NCBI RefSeq assembly: GCF_016862115.1
Contig: NZ_BOMI01000171.1
Coordinates: forward strand, 1 to 62,211
Length of the DNA: 62,211 nt
Origin: Paractinoplanes deccanensis
Lineage (GTDB): Bacteria > Actinomycetota > Actinomycetes > Mycobacteriales > Micromonosporaceae
Direction of reading: 5' to 3'
Below are positions 43,430 to 51,690 of the stretch, one piece after another. The position numbers were made by a program, and so were the translations under genes. Positions within the stretch are counted from its first letter, which is position 1. Every line of letters starts with the position of its first letter. The notes below the pieces were generated by a model. That model was not told the origin of the DNA and ran no database searches. It worked only from the letters and a program-made list of their open reading frames with translations.

Positions 43430-44060
43430 CACAGACCCGCGGGATGGGTCGGTCGCCGGGGCGGTGGGGCGCGGGTTGGTTTGGTTGGTGGTGGGCGGTG
43501 GGGCGCGGGTTGGGTTGGTTGCTGATGGGTGATGGGGCGCGGGTTGGGTTGTTGGTGGTGGGTGACGGGGCGCGCGGTGAGTCGGTTGCGGGGTGGGCGA
43601 TGGGCGATGGCCGCGGGGTGGTCGGTTGCCGATGGGCGAGGGGCAGGATGGCCGCTTGCCGGTGCCGTTTGCCGGCGGCCGATGGTCGCGCGGTGGATTG
43701 GTTGCTGGTGGGCGATGGCGTCGCGGTGGATTGGTTGCCGATGGGCGATGGCGTCGCGGTGGATCGGTTACCGGTGGCCGATGGGCGCGCGGTGGATCGG
43801 TTGCCCGCGGGCGAAGGCTGCCGGTTGCCGGTGGGCGGTGGGCGGTGGGGCGCGGGGTGGGTTGGTTGCAAGTAGGCGGTGGCGGCGGGGCGGGTTGGTT
43901 GCTGGTCGGCGATGGGCGATGGGCGATGGGCGATGGGCGATGGGCGCGTGGTGGGTCGGTTGTCGGTGGGCGATGGGCGCGCGATGAGTCGGTTGCGGGG
44001 TGGGCGATGGCCGCGGGATGGGTCGGGCGCCGGGTGGGCGACGGGTGGCTGCCAGGAAAG
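43430..44060. repeat. G/T-rich minisatellite in convergent gap
   Basis: About 630 bp of imperfect tandem units built from GGTTGGTTGC, GGTGGGCGATGGGCG and CGCGGTGGAT blocks. A 48-bp-scale repeat is clear near 43690-43800, and the heptamer GATGGGC is repeated five times exactly at 43911-43945. The plus strand is rich in runs of two to four G and poor in A and C, so G-quadruplexes are possible. Frames are open by composition but encode only Gly/Arg/Trp-rich or Pro-rich junk. Confidence 0.9.
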
Positions 44061-44357
44061 CGATGAGCGAGACCAGCGCGCTGCCTGGTCCGCGGCGGGG
44101 AAGATGACCAGGTGCCGGAGTGGCGATGGGCGAAATGACCGGTCTGCCTGGCGCGCGATGGTGCGGCCCCTCGGTGGGGGAGCGACAGCCTGCCGGCGAG
44201 GGGTGAAAATGGCCGAGTCGCTGGGCGGGCAATAGGTGTAATAGCTGAGTCGCATGGTTGGTGATGGATGAAATAGACGACCGCCGGGATTTGGTGAGCG
44301 GGCCGCCCAGCCGGTGCCTTTTGTCGGATCGGTTTGAGCTGGGCGGCTGCCGCGGTC

Positions 44358-44642
44358 CTATCCGCCGGACGGCGTGCCGGAAATGCGCTGGGCCGGGGCC
44401 GGTGCGGCGCGTGCCGGCGTCGTGGCTTGTCGCGGGCGTGCCGGGATCGGCGGGGGCTCGTCCGGGCAGGACGCCTGGAATGCCTGGTAGATGCGCAAGG
44501 CGTGGCGCTGTGCCTTGCCGTGGTCGCGGCGGCGCTTGTGCTCCCGGCGGAACGCGTCGCGCTGCGGTGAATGGTTGCGGGCGGCAGTGCGATCGCGCAT
44601 CTGGGCCAATTGAGCTCGACTGAATAGCGATGGCTGGGTCAT
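44358..44642 (-). CDS. small basic protein, unknown function
   Basis: Predicted 94-residue protein: QPSLFSRAQLAQMRDRTAAR followed by a strongly basic helical stretch (EHKRRRDHGKAQRHALR) and a Pro/Ala-rich tail. The phrase-like start resembles short conserved actinobacterial proteins of unknown role. No ribosome-binding site precedes ATG 44642, so it may be leaderless. It sits between the minisatellite and the benzoylformate decarboxylase gene. Confidence 0.55.
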   Translation of the reverse strand: MTQPSLFSRAQLAQMRDRTAARNHSPQRDAFRREHKRRRDHGKAQRHALRIYQAFQASCPDEPPPIPARPRQATTPARAAPAPAQRISGTPSGG

Positions 44643-44751
44643 GCCGTTATTGTTTCGGGGAACCGCCCGTCCGCGTCAGTATCGGATCATGCCAAAATGG
44701 TGTGCCTGGGAGATCCGTATTTGCGCGGGGCCAAGGAGACTCGAGAACTGC

Positions 44752-46344
44752 TCAGTAGAGGTGGCCGCCGCCCGGTGCCACCGCTATGTCGAGCACATAC
44801 GGACCCTCGTGGGCCAGGGCCGTCTCCAGAGCGGCCTGCAAGTCCGCCGCCTTCTCGACGCGGGCGGCCGCGCACCCGAAGCCCTGGGCCAGCGCGACGA
44901 AGTCCAGGCCGGGCAGGTCGGTGCCGGGCACCGTCGCGACGCCGACGCGGCGGCCCAGCGCGGAGACGGCCTCGTAGCGACGGTTGTCGAGGACGATCAC
45001 CGTGAGCCGGGCCCCGTGCCGGGCGGCCGTCCACAGGGCCTGGATGTTGTAGAGGCTGGAGCCGTCGCCGAGGACGGCCACCACGCGCTCGCCGGCCAGG
45101 GCTCGGCCGACGGCCACCGGGAGGCCCCAGCCGAGGGCGCCGCTGCCGGTGGTCACGTAGCCGCCGGGGCGGGTGATCGGGAGCTGCTCGTGGAAGGCGT
45201 CCTTGTGTGACGGGGCCTCCTCGACGAGCACCGCGTCGCCGGGCAGCGCGCGGCACAGGGCGGCCAGCACCGCGTCGCCCTCGAGGGGATCGTCGAGCAC
45301 GGGGGCGAACAGGCGTACGGCCGGGGGTGCGGGATGGTCCGCGTCGTTGTGCGGCGGCGCCGGCCGGTCGAGCAGGGCGAGCAGACCTTCCAGGCCGGCG
45401 TGCACCGTGCCGAGGATGCTGGTGCCCACGGCGGCGCGTGCCGCGGCGGCCGGGTCGCAGTCGAGGTGGAAGAGCTGGGCGCCCTCGGGCAGGAACGGGC
45501 CTTCGGTGTGTACGTGGTAGGTGAAGACCGGCGCGCCGAGCACGAGGATCACGTCGTGGCCGCGGAGCAGGCGGGCGACCTCACCTCGTACGGGCGGAAG
45601 ATGTCCTCGGAATAGCGAGTGGTCCTCGGGGAAGCCGGCGCGCGCGGACATCGGCGCCGACCAGACCGCGGCTCGCAGCGCCGTGGCCAGGTCCACCGCG
45701 AGGGGCCACGCGTTCTCCGCGTCCACGCCGGGGCCGGTGACGATCGCGGGGGAGGAGGCGTCCGTCAGCGCGGCGGCCAGCTCTTGCAGCGCGGCCGGTT
45801 CGGGGGCGAAGCCGGCGCGCACCGCCCGGGTCCGGACCGGCTCGGCGGGCTCGTCCCAGTCGTCCTCGGGCACGGAGAGGAAGACCGGTCCGCGCGGGGG
45901 CGTCGTCGCGATCAGGTGCGCCTCGGCGAGGGCGGCCGGCACGGCGGCGGCGGTGTCGGGCTGACGGCTCCATTTCACGTACGGGCGGGGGAAGGCCGCC
46001 GGCTCGTCGGCGGAGAGGAACGGCTGGGTGGGCAGCATCGCGCGGGTCTGCTGCCCGGCGACGAGCACGAGCGGCACCCGGTCGCGGAAGGCGTTGAACA
46101 CCGCGCCCAGGGCGTGCCCGACGCCGCCCGCCGAGTGGAGGCTGACCAGGGCGGCGCCGCCGGTCGCGATCGCGTGACCCGCGGCCATGCCGACCGCCGA
46201 CGATTCCTGCAGGGCCAGGACGTACGTGAGATCGGCCGGCCAGTCGCGCAGCATGCGCAGCTCCGTCGAGCCGGGATTGCCGAACCACGTGGTGAGGCCG
46301 GCGCCGCGGCACACGTCGAGGAAGGCGGTCCGTACGTCAGTCAT
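44752..46344 (-). CDS. mdlC: benzoylformate decarboxylase-like ThDP enzyme
   Basis: Predicted 530-residue thiamine-diphosphate enzyme. Benzoylformate decarboxylase features are conserved: Ser26 (FGNPGSTELR), Glu47 (LALQESSAV), His70 (VSLHSAGGVGHA), the second catalytic His in APVFTYHVHTEG, and the ThDP motif VLGDGSSLYNIQALWTAA. These match MdlC active-site residues, so a phenylglyoxylate-like 2-oxo acid is the probable substrate. It overlaps the upstream permease gene as ATGA and is the last gene of an ABC import operon. No mandelate dehydrogenase or benzaldehyde dehydrogenase is adjacent. Confidence 0.88.
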   Translation of the reverse strand: MTDVRTAFLDVCRGAGLTTWFGNPGSTELRMLRDWPADLTYVLALQESSAVGMAAGHAIATGGAALVSLHSAGGVGHALGAVFNAFRDRVPLVLVAGQQTRAMLPTQPFLSADEPAAFPRPYVKWSRQPDTAAAVPAALAEAHLIATTPPRGPVFLSVPEDDWDEPAEPVRTRAVRAGFAPEPAALQELAAALTDASSPAIVTGPGVDAENAWPLAVDLATALRAAVWSAPMSARAGFPEDHSLFRGHLPPVRGEVARLLRGHDVILVLGAPVFTYHVHTEGPFLPEGAQLFHLDCDPAAAARAAVGTSILGTVHAGLEGLLALLDRPAPPHNDADHPAPPAVRLFAPVLDDPLEGDAVLAALCRALPGDAVLVEEAPSHKDAFHEQLPITRPGGYVTTGSGALGWGLPVAVGRALAGERVVAVLGDGSSLYNIQALWTAARHGARLTVIVLDNRRYEAVSALGRRVGVATVPGTDLPGLDFVALAQGFGCAAARVEKAADLQAALETALAHEGPYVLDIAVAPGGGHLY

Positions 46345-47132
46345 GTCGTCACCCTTCGCGCCGCGCGGTGCCAGGCGAGAACCCGCCGTTCCGCGGCCAC
46401 CAGCGCCGTGTTGAGGAGGTATCCGAGGATGCCGAGCAGCGCGATCGCCGCCCAGACGGTCTCGTAGTCGAAGCGCGTCGTGGCCTCCAGCAGCTGGAAG
46501 CCGATGCCGTCGGAGGCGCCGGGCTGGATCTCGGCGAAGACCATCAGGATCAGCGCGAGCGACAGCGCCAGCCGCACGCCGGCGAAGAGCTTCGGCAGCG
46601 TCGCCGGCACGATCACGTACGCGAGGCGCTCCCACCCGGTCAGCCGGAACGCGCGCGCCGTCTCGATCTGGAGCGGCTCCACCGTGCGGGCCCCGTCGGC
46701 GGTGTTGAGCAGCACCGGCCACACCACGCTGAACACGATCGACGCGATCTGCATGCGCGGGCCGATCGAGAAGAGCACCAGGAACACCGGCACGAGCGCC
46801 GGCGGCGGGATGGCGCGGAAGAACTGGAGCACAGGATCGAGGCAGTCGTACGCGAGACGCGACCGGCCGATGGCGACGCCGAGCACCGCGCCGGCCAGCG
46901 TACCGCCGAGAAACCCCGCGGCCAGGCGCGCCAGGCTCGGAACGATGTTGCCGAGCGCCGTGTCGGTGAGGAACAGGTGCGCCGCCGGCCCGGCGAACCA
47001 CAGCTCGTGCATCTGCGCGGCGATCGTCGCCGGCGGCGGGAAGAAGGGGTCGGCGGCCGCCGCCGCGGCGAGCTGCCAGACGGCGACCGCGACGGCGACC
47101 ACCAGCCAGCGTTGCAGGAATCGGATCGTCAT
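46341..47132 (-). CDS. ABC transporter permease (SsuC/TauC-like)
   Basis: Predicted 263-residue permease with about six helices. The coupling motif EAA-like region reads ETARAFRLTGWERLAYVIVPATLPKLFAG-type (in pieces: ARAFRLTGWERL, VIVPATLPKLF). ATG 47132 overlaps the stop of the other permease as ATGA, and its own stop overlaps the decarboxylase start. It forms a heterodimeric channel with the 47129 product. Confidence 0.93.
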   Translation of the reverse strand: MTIRFLQRWLVVAVAVAVWQLAAAAAADPFFPPPATIAAQMHELWFAGPAAHLFLTDTALGNIVPSLARLAAGFLGGTLAGAVLGVAIGRSRLAYDCLDPVLQFFRAIPPPALVPVFLVLFSIGPRMQIASIVFSVVWPVLLNTADGARTVEPLQIETARAFRLTGWERLAYVIVPATLPKLFAGVRLALSLALILMVFAEIQPGASDGIGFQLLEATTRFDYETVWAAIALLGILGYLLNTALVAAERRVLAWHRAARRVTT

Positions 47133-47878
47133 CGGTACGCCCAGAAGAACAGTCGCCGTTCGCCGCCGCGCAGCAGCGCGTTGATGGCGAGACCCAGCGC
47201 GCCGGCCCACACCGTCGCCGCGAGCGTGTCGGTGGTGCCGCCGGGATAGTTGGCGGCCTGGGCGATGAAGATGCCGATGCCGTCGCCGAACCCGCCGAAC
47301 ATCTCCGCGGTGACCGCCAGGATCAGCGCGACCGCGGCGGCCATGCGCACGCCGGTCGCGATGAACGGCGCGGTTGCCGGTACGCAGACGCGCGCCAGCA
47401 CGGCGAGGCGGCCGAACCCGAACGCGCGCAACGTGTCCCGCGCCACGGGGTCGACGTCGAGCAGGCCGTACAGCGTGTTGAACAGGATCGGCCAGGTGGC
47501 CGCGTACACGATGACCGTGAGACGCATCTGCAGGCCCGAGCCGAGCAGCATCGCGACCAGCGGGATGAGCGCGACCGACGGGATCGGCCGCAGCAGCTCG
47601 ATGACCGGCGTGAGCGCGCGGGCGACCGGCGGCAGGCTGCCGAGCACCAAGCCCAGCGGCACCGCGACCGCCGTGGCGATCAGCAGCCCGAGGGCCCACG
47701 CGGTCAGGGTCGCCCGGACGTCGGCCAGGAACTCGCCGTCGGCCACCAGCGACCCGGCCCGCGACAGGATCGCCGAGGCCGGCGGCAGGAAGTCCTCGTG
47801 CACGATGCCGGCCCGGCCGAGCAACTCGAAGGCGGCCACCACCACGGCGACCCCGGCGGCGCCGCGCAGCCACCGCAC
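47129..47878 (-). CDS. ABC transporter permease (SsuC/TauC-like)
   Basis: Predicted 249-residue permease with five to six helices (GVAVVVAAFELLGRAGIV, LGLLIATAVAVPLGLVLG, and others) and a coupling region reading DTLRAFGFGRLAVLARVCVP. GTG 47878 is used, four bases after the binding-protein stop. It pairs with the permease at 46341. Confidence 0.93.
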   Translation of the reverse strand: MRWLRGAAGVAVVVAAFELLGRAGIVHEDFLPPASAILSRAGSLVADGEFLADVRATLTAWALGLLIATAVAVPLGLVLGSLPPVARALTPVIELLRPIPSVALIPLVAMLLGSGLQMRLTVIVYAATWPILFNTLYGLLDVDPVARDTLRAFGFGRLAVLARVCVPATAPFIATGVRMAAAVALILAVTAEMFGGFGDGIGIFIAQAANYPGGTTDTLAATVWAGALGLAINALLRGGERRLFFWAYR

Positions 47879-47882
47879 GCGC

Positions 47883-48833
47883 TCAACCCTGGTAGACGAT
47901 CTTCGTGGCGTCGAGCTTGGTCGTCAGCCGCTTCTGCGACACCATCAGATCGATGAGCTTCTGCAGCCGCGCCGGATCGTTGCTGGTGGGGAAGCCCGGC
48001 ATGTGCATCGCCTCGGTGACGGCGGGGTCGGCGTTGCGGATGTACGTGGGGACGACCTCCTCGACCTTCGCCCGGTCGGCGGCGATCCCCTGCGCCTTCT
48101 GCATGGCCCGCTGGAACTTGGCGGCGGTCTCGGGGTTGCGCTGCGCCCACCCCTGCAGCGCGAAGTAGCCGTCCATCGGAATGCCGGTGACGGGCGCCGC
48201 GCCACCGTCGACGACCTGCCGAGCGCCGAGCTTCAGCTTAGCGTCGGTGAGGAACGGCTCGTTGACGTGGATCGCGTCCAGGTCACCCTTCTGCATGGTG
48301 GCCGCCATCTGCGGGAAGACGACCTGCCGGTAGTCGATCCGCGCGGGATCGAGCCCCTGGTCGGCCGCGACGGCGTTCAGGGTGATCGCCTGAATGTTGT
48401 TGAGAACGTGCACCGAGACCCGCTTGCCGGCGAGGTCCCCGATATCCTTGATCGGCGAGCCGGGCATGACGAGCACCGCCATGAAGCTGGGCGTGAGCGT
48501 CGTCCCCTCCACGATCAGGTTGATCGGCAGGTCACCCTTGTCGTGCCCGAGCAGCATCGACGCGTTGTTGGCGAAGACGATGTCGATGGCTCCGGTCTTC
48601 AGCGCCGGGTAGGCCTGCGTGCTCTGCTGCACCGGCTGCGTCTCGACCTGGAGACCTTCGGCCTCGAAGAGCTTCTCCTTGACGGCGATGTAGTAGGGCG
48701 CGTTGGTCACCAGCGACAGCATGGCCACCTTGACCGTGGCCCGCTCACCACCCTGCGCCGAGTCGCCATCACCCCCGCACGCCCCCGCGGCGAGCAGGAC
48801 CACAATGATCGGGATGCCGAGCAGCCGTCTCAT
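47883..48833 (-). CDS. ABC substrate-binding lipoprotein (SsuA/NMT1-like)
   Basis: Predicted 316-residue solute-binding lipoprotein. The signal peptide ends in a lipobox with Cys19 (VLLAAGACGG). The mature part matches SsuA/THI5-like proteins (VTNAPYYIAVKEKLFEAEGL, TGAIDIVFANNASML, GKRVSVHVLNN, AIHVNEPFL). The cargo is probably a small organic acid or related compound, judging from the decarboxylase in the operon; this is inference. It is the first gene of the unit. Confidence 0.93.
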   Translation of the reverse strand: MRRLLGIPIIVVLLAAGACGGDGDSAQGGERATVKVAMLSLVTNAPYYIAVKEKLFEAEGLQVETQPVQQSTQAYPALKTGAIDIVFANNASMLLGHDKGDLPINLIVEGTTLTPSFMAVLVMPGSPIKDIGDLAGKRVSVHVLNNIQAITLNAVAADQGLDPARIDYRQVVFPQMAATMQKGDLDAIHVNEPFLTDAKLKLGARQVVDGGAAPVTGIPMDGYFALQGWAQRNPETAAKFQRAMQKAQGIAADRAKVEEVVPTYIRNADPAVTEAMHMPGFPTSNDPARLQKLIDLMVSQKRLTTKLDATKIVYQG

Positions 48834-48990
48834 CGCCCCAGGCTAACAAGACATCGAAGATCATTGTTGTCTGCGACGTGCCATGGCGTAGTCGGCAGGT
48901 CGTCCGCTCGAAGGCTCGGTCGGGTGTCGGCGGGCATCGGCGATTCGGGCTGTCTGGCCAGGATGCCGGGCGCGTGCGTCGCCGTTGCGG

Positions 48991-50643
48991 TCAGGTCAGG
49001 GTGTTAGGCAGATGCGGCCCGATATAGCCGACATAGATGTGGCCGTCTCGGCGCAACGCATCGAGAAAGTGCATCCGCGGCGCAATCGTCGTCGAGTTTC
49101 CCAGTTTGATGTGTGCACCCATGAAGATCTCGCAGCTCGGGCTCACCGACTCCGGCACTGGAAACACTCGCGTGGCTGAGAACTTGGCATTGTTGCGCAC
49201 GGTAGGCGACTCGTCGCGGGCGACCTTACCGGCGGAGATCGCATACCTTCCATTCGGCGGGGACTCGCACCAAGTCTTGAAGTCACCTGCGAAATCGTTG
49301 TTCGTGGAAGCTGCCGCGTAATCGGCCAACGCGAGCAGCCCTTGCCAGCCGGTTTGCGCCCACGCCGAGCTCTGCATTTGTTCGTCGAGGTCGAGGCACG
49401 TCTCCATGTTCCCGGTGAAGACCACGTGGTCGGTCAACTGGTTCAAGCGGTCCAGCAGGTCGGCGAAGGAGGTCGGAAGTGGCGGTGGCGCCTCTACCGG
49501 CGAGTAGGCGAGGTCGTACATCTGCGCCTCGACCAGACGCCGCTGGAGCTCCCGCACTGTTGCGGACCGGCGCTCGAGTTCAGCTTGAGCGATCTCCAAG
49601 TCCGCGGCCAGGTCCAACACTTGTTCCTGGTGCCGGGAGGCAGCTTCGCGTAGTTGCTGCTCGGTGTCGTCGGCGATCGCCAGCAACTCAGTCAGAGTCT
49701 TCACTTCGGCGCGGAGGCTGGTCGTCTCCCCAGCCGGTTCGTCACGTGCCCGCCGCGACTCACCGACGGATAGGTTCAGCCCTCGCGCAGCGGCGGCCGG
49801 TAACGCGGCAGCGGCAAGCTGTCGGGGTAGAACTCCGAGGACCCTGGCAGCCCGAGCCGGTTCTTTCTCGATGCGCCACCGACTCAGGACTCGATGCCGA
49901 ACGGAGTCTTCAGAAATGGCGGGATCGACGCTCGGTAAGTAGGTGCGCACCGCACCTGGGCCGATGGCGTATGTAACACCGATCCCGTCGTTGAAAGCCG
50001 GTACCGCGACTGGATCGAGCAGGTAGGTGCTCGCCAGGCCGGGCAGGTATCTGACCAGGCTGTTGACGGTCGCCCGCCACCTGTCGAACGGGACATCTGT
50101 CGGTGCAGCGGCCACCACAACGGGCAGCCTGCGTTCCTCGGCGCACACAATCTCGAGAAGGTCGTCGACTCCGGCAGCATTGACCACCATGGGATGTGGC
50201 CTGAGAGTTGCCTCGCCGTCGACCGCATCGACCGCTCCCAGCAGCAGCCTGACGAGCTTGGGAGGGGCGGCCTGCGGGGGTGAGGCCGACCCGGAGACGA
50301 CAGGCTCCACGTTCAGTGATATCCAAGCGTGATCCCTCCGCACGCCGCGGGTGACAGCGACCGTGCTGACCCAGGTCACGCCGTCGTGACGCGACTCCTG
50401 TAGCTGCCAACCCGAGACGTCGTTCGTGGCGGCGTAACGGATCACTACTCCCGGCGAGAGACCGGCCTCCCCCGCATCGAACCGATCGACGTCATACCGC
50501 TTTTGCTGGAGCCACACCCGCAGCTGTTCACGGACCCTTTCGGTTGCCTCCCGAAAGTCGAGCAGCGTCGCGAACCCCGTCTGGTAGGGCACGACTTGAC
50601 GTCCTCGTCCCCGGTTAACCGTGGGCGCTGTCACGGTCGACAT
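48991..50643 (-). CDS. large coiled-coil protein of unknown function, lower GC
   Basis: Predicted 550-residue protein. Residues 15-120 form a compact alpha/beta region (TGFATLLDFREATERVREQL). Residues about 325-395 are coiled coil (LRAEVKTLTELLAIADDTEQ, AQAELERRSATVRELQRRL). The C-terminal 150 residues contain CLDLDEQMQSSAWAQTGWQG, GDFKTWCESPPNGRYAIS and a final HFLDALRRDGHIYVGYIGPH, which looks like a conserved end domain. GC content is visibly lower than in neighbours and codon use is less biased, so it may be transferred. Such lone genes in actinomycetes are sometimes defence-related, but nothing here shows that. Confidence 0.8.
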   Translation of the reverse strand: MSTVTAPTVNRGRGRQVVPYQTGFATLLDFREATERVREQLRVWLQQKRYDVDRFDAGEAGLSPGVVIRYAATNDVSGWQLQESRHDGVTWVSTVAVTRGVRRDHAWISLNVEPVVSGSASPPQAAPPKLVRLLLGAVDAVDGEATLRPHPMVVNAAGVDDLLEIVCAEERRLPVVVAAAPTDVPFDRWRATVNSLVRYLPGLASTYLLDPVAVPAFNDGIGVTYAIGPGAVRTYLPSVDPAISEDSVRHRVLSRWRIEKEPARAARVLGVLPRQLAAAALPAAAARGLNLSVGESRRARDEPAGETTSLRAEVKTLTELLAIADDTEQQLREAASRHQEQVLDLAADLEIAQAELERRSATVRELQRRLVEAQMYDLAYSPVEAPPPLPTSFADLLDRLNQLTDHVVFTGNMETCLDLDEQMQSSAWAQTGWQGLLALADYAAASTNNDFAGDFKTWCESPPNGRYAISAGKVARDESPTVRNNAKFSATRVFPVPESVSPSCEIFMGAHIKLGNSTTIAPRMHFLDALRRDGHIYVGYIGPHLPNTLT

Positions 50644-50965
50644 CGGCGGCCTCCGTTCCGCTTGTCATTCGCCTGTCCGTAGAGACGCAGTCGTGGTGCA
50701 GCTACGGGAGGCCTTCGCCGCGGCGACACGGGAAAACCAGGCCTCGCATCAAGACCCGCATGGCATTCGTACGACCACGTAGCGGAGTTGTCTTGTAGCT
50801 ACCAGAACGCCCGCGCCTAGCGCAGAGTAGGGCTGCGGGTCTCAGAACGGAAGGTCGGAAGGTCGACTGAGGATTGGCCGATAGTGCGGCGTCGCACCCC
50901 TCCCTGTAGCCGAGGAGAGATGGCTTCGTGACATGCGACGCCCGGGAAGCCGCTTGAGGAGCTGG
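50644..50965. other. gap with no clear gene
   Basis: 322 bp with lower GC content than its surroundings, lying upstream of the coiled-coil gene. It contains small direct repeats (AAGGTCGGAAGGTCGA) but no reading frame or hairpin of note. It presumably holds the promoter of the gene ending at 48991. Confidence 0.5.
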
Positions 50966-51193
50966 TCAGAAGGCGCGGGCGGCGAGCAGACCTCCGACGC
51001 CGGGGATTATCGAGAGCAGGCGGGGGCGGGGCCGGCGGGTGGCGGCCAGCGTCGCACCGATCACCAGCAGGTACGAGCAGCCGTGCAGCGGGCCGAGCAG
51101 CTGGGTGACGGGCCGGGCATGCACGGTGACCAGGTTGAGCAGCATCAGCACGAGCGTGATCAGCTCGACCCGGGCGGCGATGCGCAGCAGCAC
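50966..51193 (-). CDS. short DUF3817-like membrane protein
   Basis: Predicted 75-residue protein with two to three membrane helices (RIAARVELITLVLMLLNLV, LLGPLHGCSYLLVIGATLA) and a basic loop. The Glu in the first helix and the LLGPLHG segment resemble DUF3817 proteins, although it is shorter. GTG 51193 starts one base after the upstream stop, so it is cotranscribed with the membrane protein at 51195. Confidence 0.75.
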   Translation of the reverse strand: MLLRIAARVELITLVLMLLNLVTVHARPVTQLLGPLHGCSYLLVIGATLAATRRPRPRLLSIIPGVGGLLAARAF

Positions 51194-51194
51194 C

Positions 51195-51620
51195 TCAGGC
51201 TCCCGTCGTCGAGCCGGGCCGGACGATCATCAGCACGACGACGATGGCCCAGAGCAGGTTGAAGACGCCGGAGGTCATCCCGAGGCGAGCGGGCCGCACC
51301 GGTGCACCGGCGACCGCGGCGGCCTGGGCGGGCAAAACCGCGAAGCCGAGCACGGCGGCGGCCACGGCGGTGAGCGCGATCGACACCAGCAGCCACGCGT
51401 CGCCGAGCACACCGAGCGAGCTCGCCGTGGCGAGGCCGAGGACCGGCACCGCGAGGCCCAGCGCGGCGTAGACACGGCAGATGCGGTGGAGGAGACGGAG
51501 CTGGGCACGGTCGTCGCGGCGCAGCGCGGGCGCGAACATGCTGGCCGCCACGGTGACCGGGCCGATGGCCACGATGGCGGCGAGCACGTGGAGCGAGAGC
51601 AGGAACTTTGTCACGATCAC
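51195..51620 (-). CDS. DUF2269-like integral membrane protein
   Basis: Predicted 141-residue protein with four membrane helices (LLSLHVLAAIVAIGPVTVAA, VYAALGLAVPVLGLATA, LVSIALTAVAAAVLGFAVLP, MTSGVFNLLWAIVVVLMIV). The HVLAAIVAIGPV opening resembles DUF2269. GTG 51620 or 51614 is the likely start, as an earlier start would give a non-membrane extension. It is divergent from the GlxA-type regulator at 51691. Confidence 0.75.
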   Translation of the reverse strand: MIVTKFLLSLHVLAAIVAIGPVTVAASMFAPALRRDDRAQLRLLHRICRVYAALGLAVPVLGLATASSLGVLGDAWLLVSIALTAVAAAVLGFAVLPAQAAAVAGAPVRPARLGMTSGVFNLLWAIVVVLMIVRPGSTTGA

Positions 51621-51690
51621 CGACCGTATGAGCGACCGCGCGGCCCCGACAGTGGCAGGAATGCCACAGGTCAACGGATAATCGCCAACC

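Noticed and set aside
43430..44060. Protein genes in the minisatellite on either strand
   Set aside because: Open frames there reflect repeat composition only and give Gly/Trp/Arg- or Pro/Ser/Thr-rich repeats without start signals.
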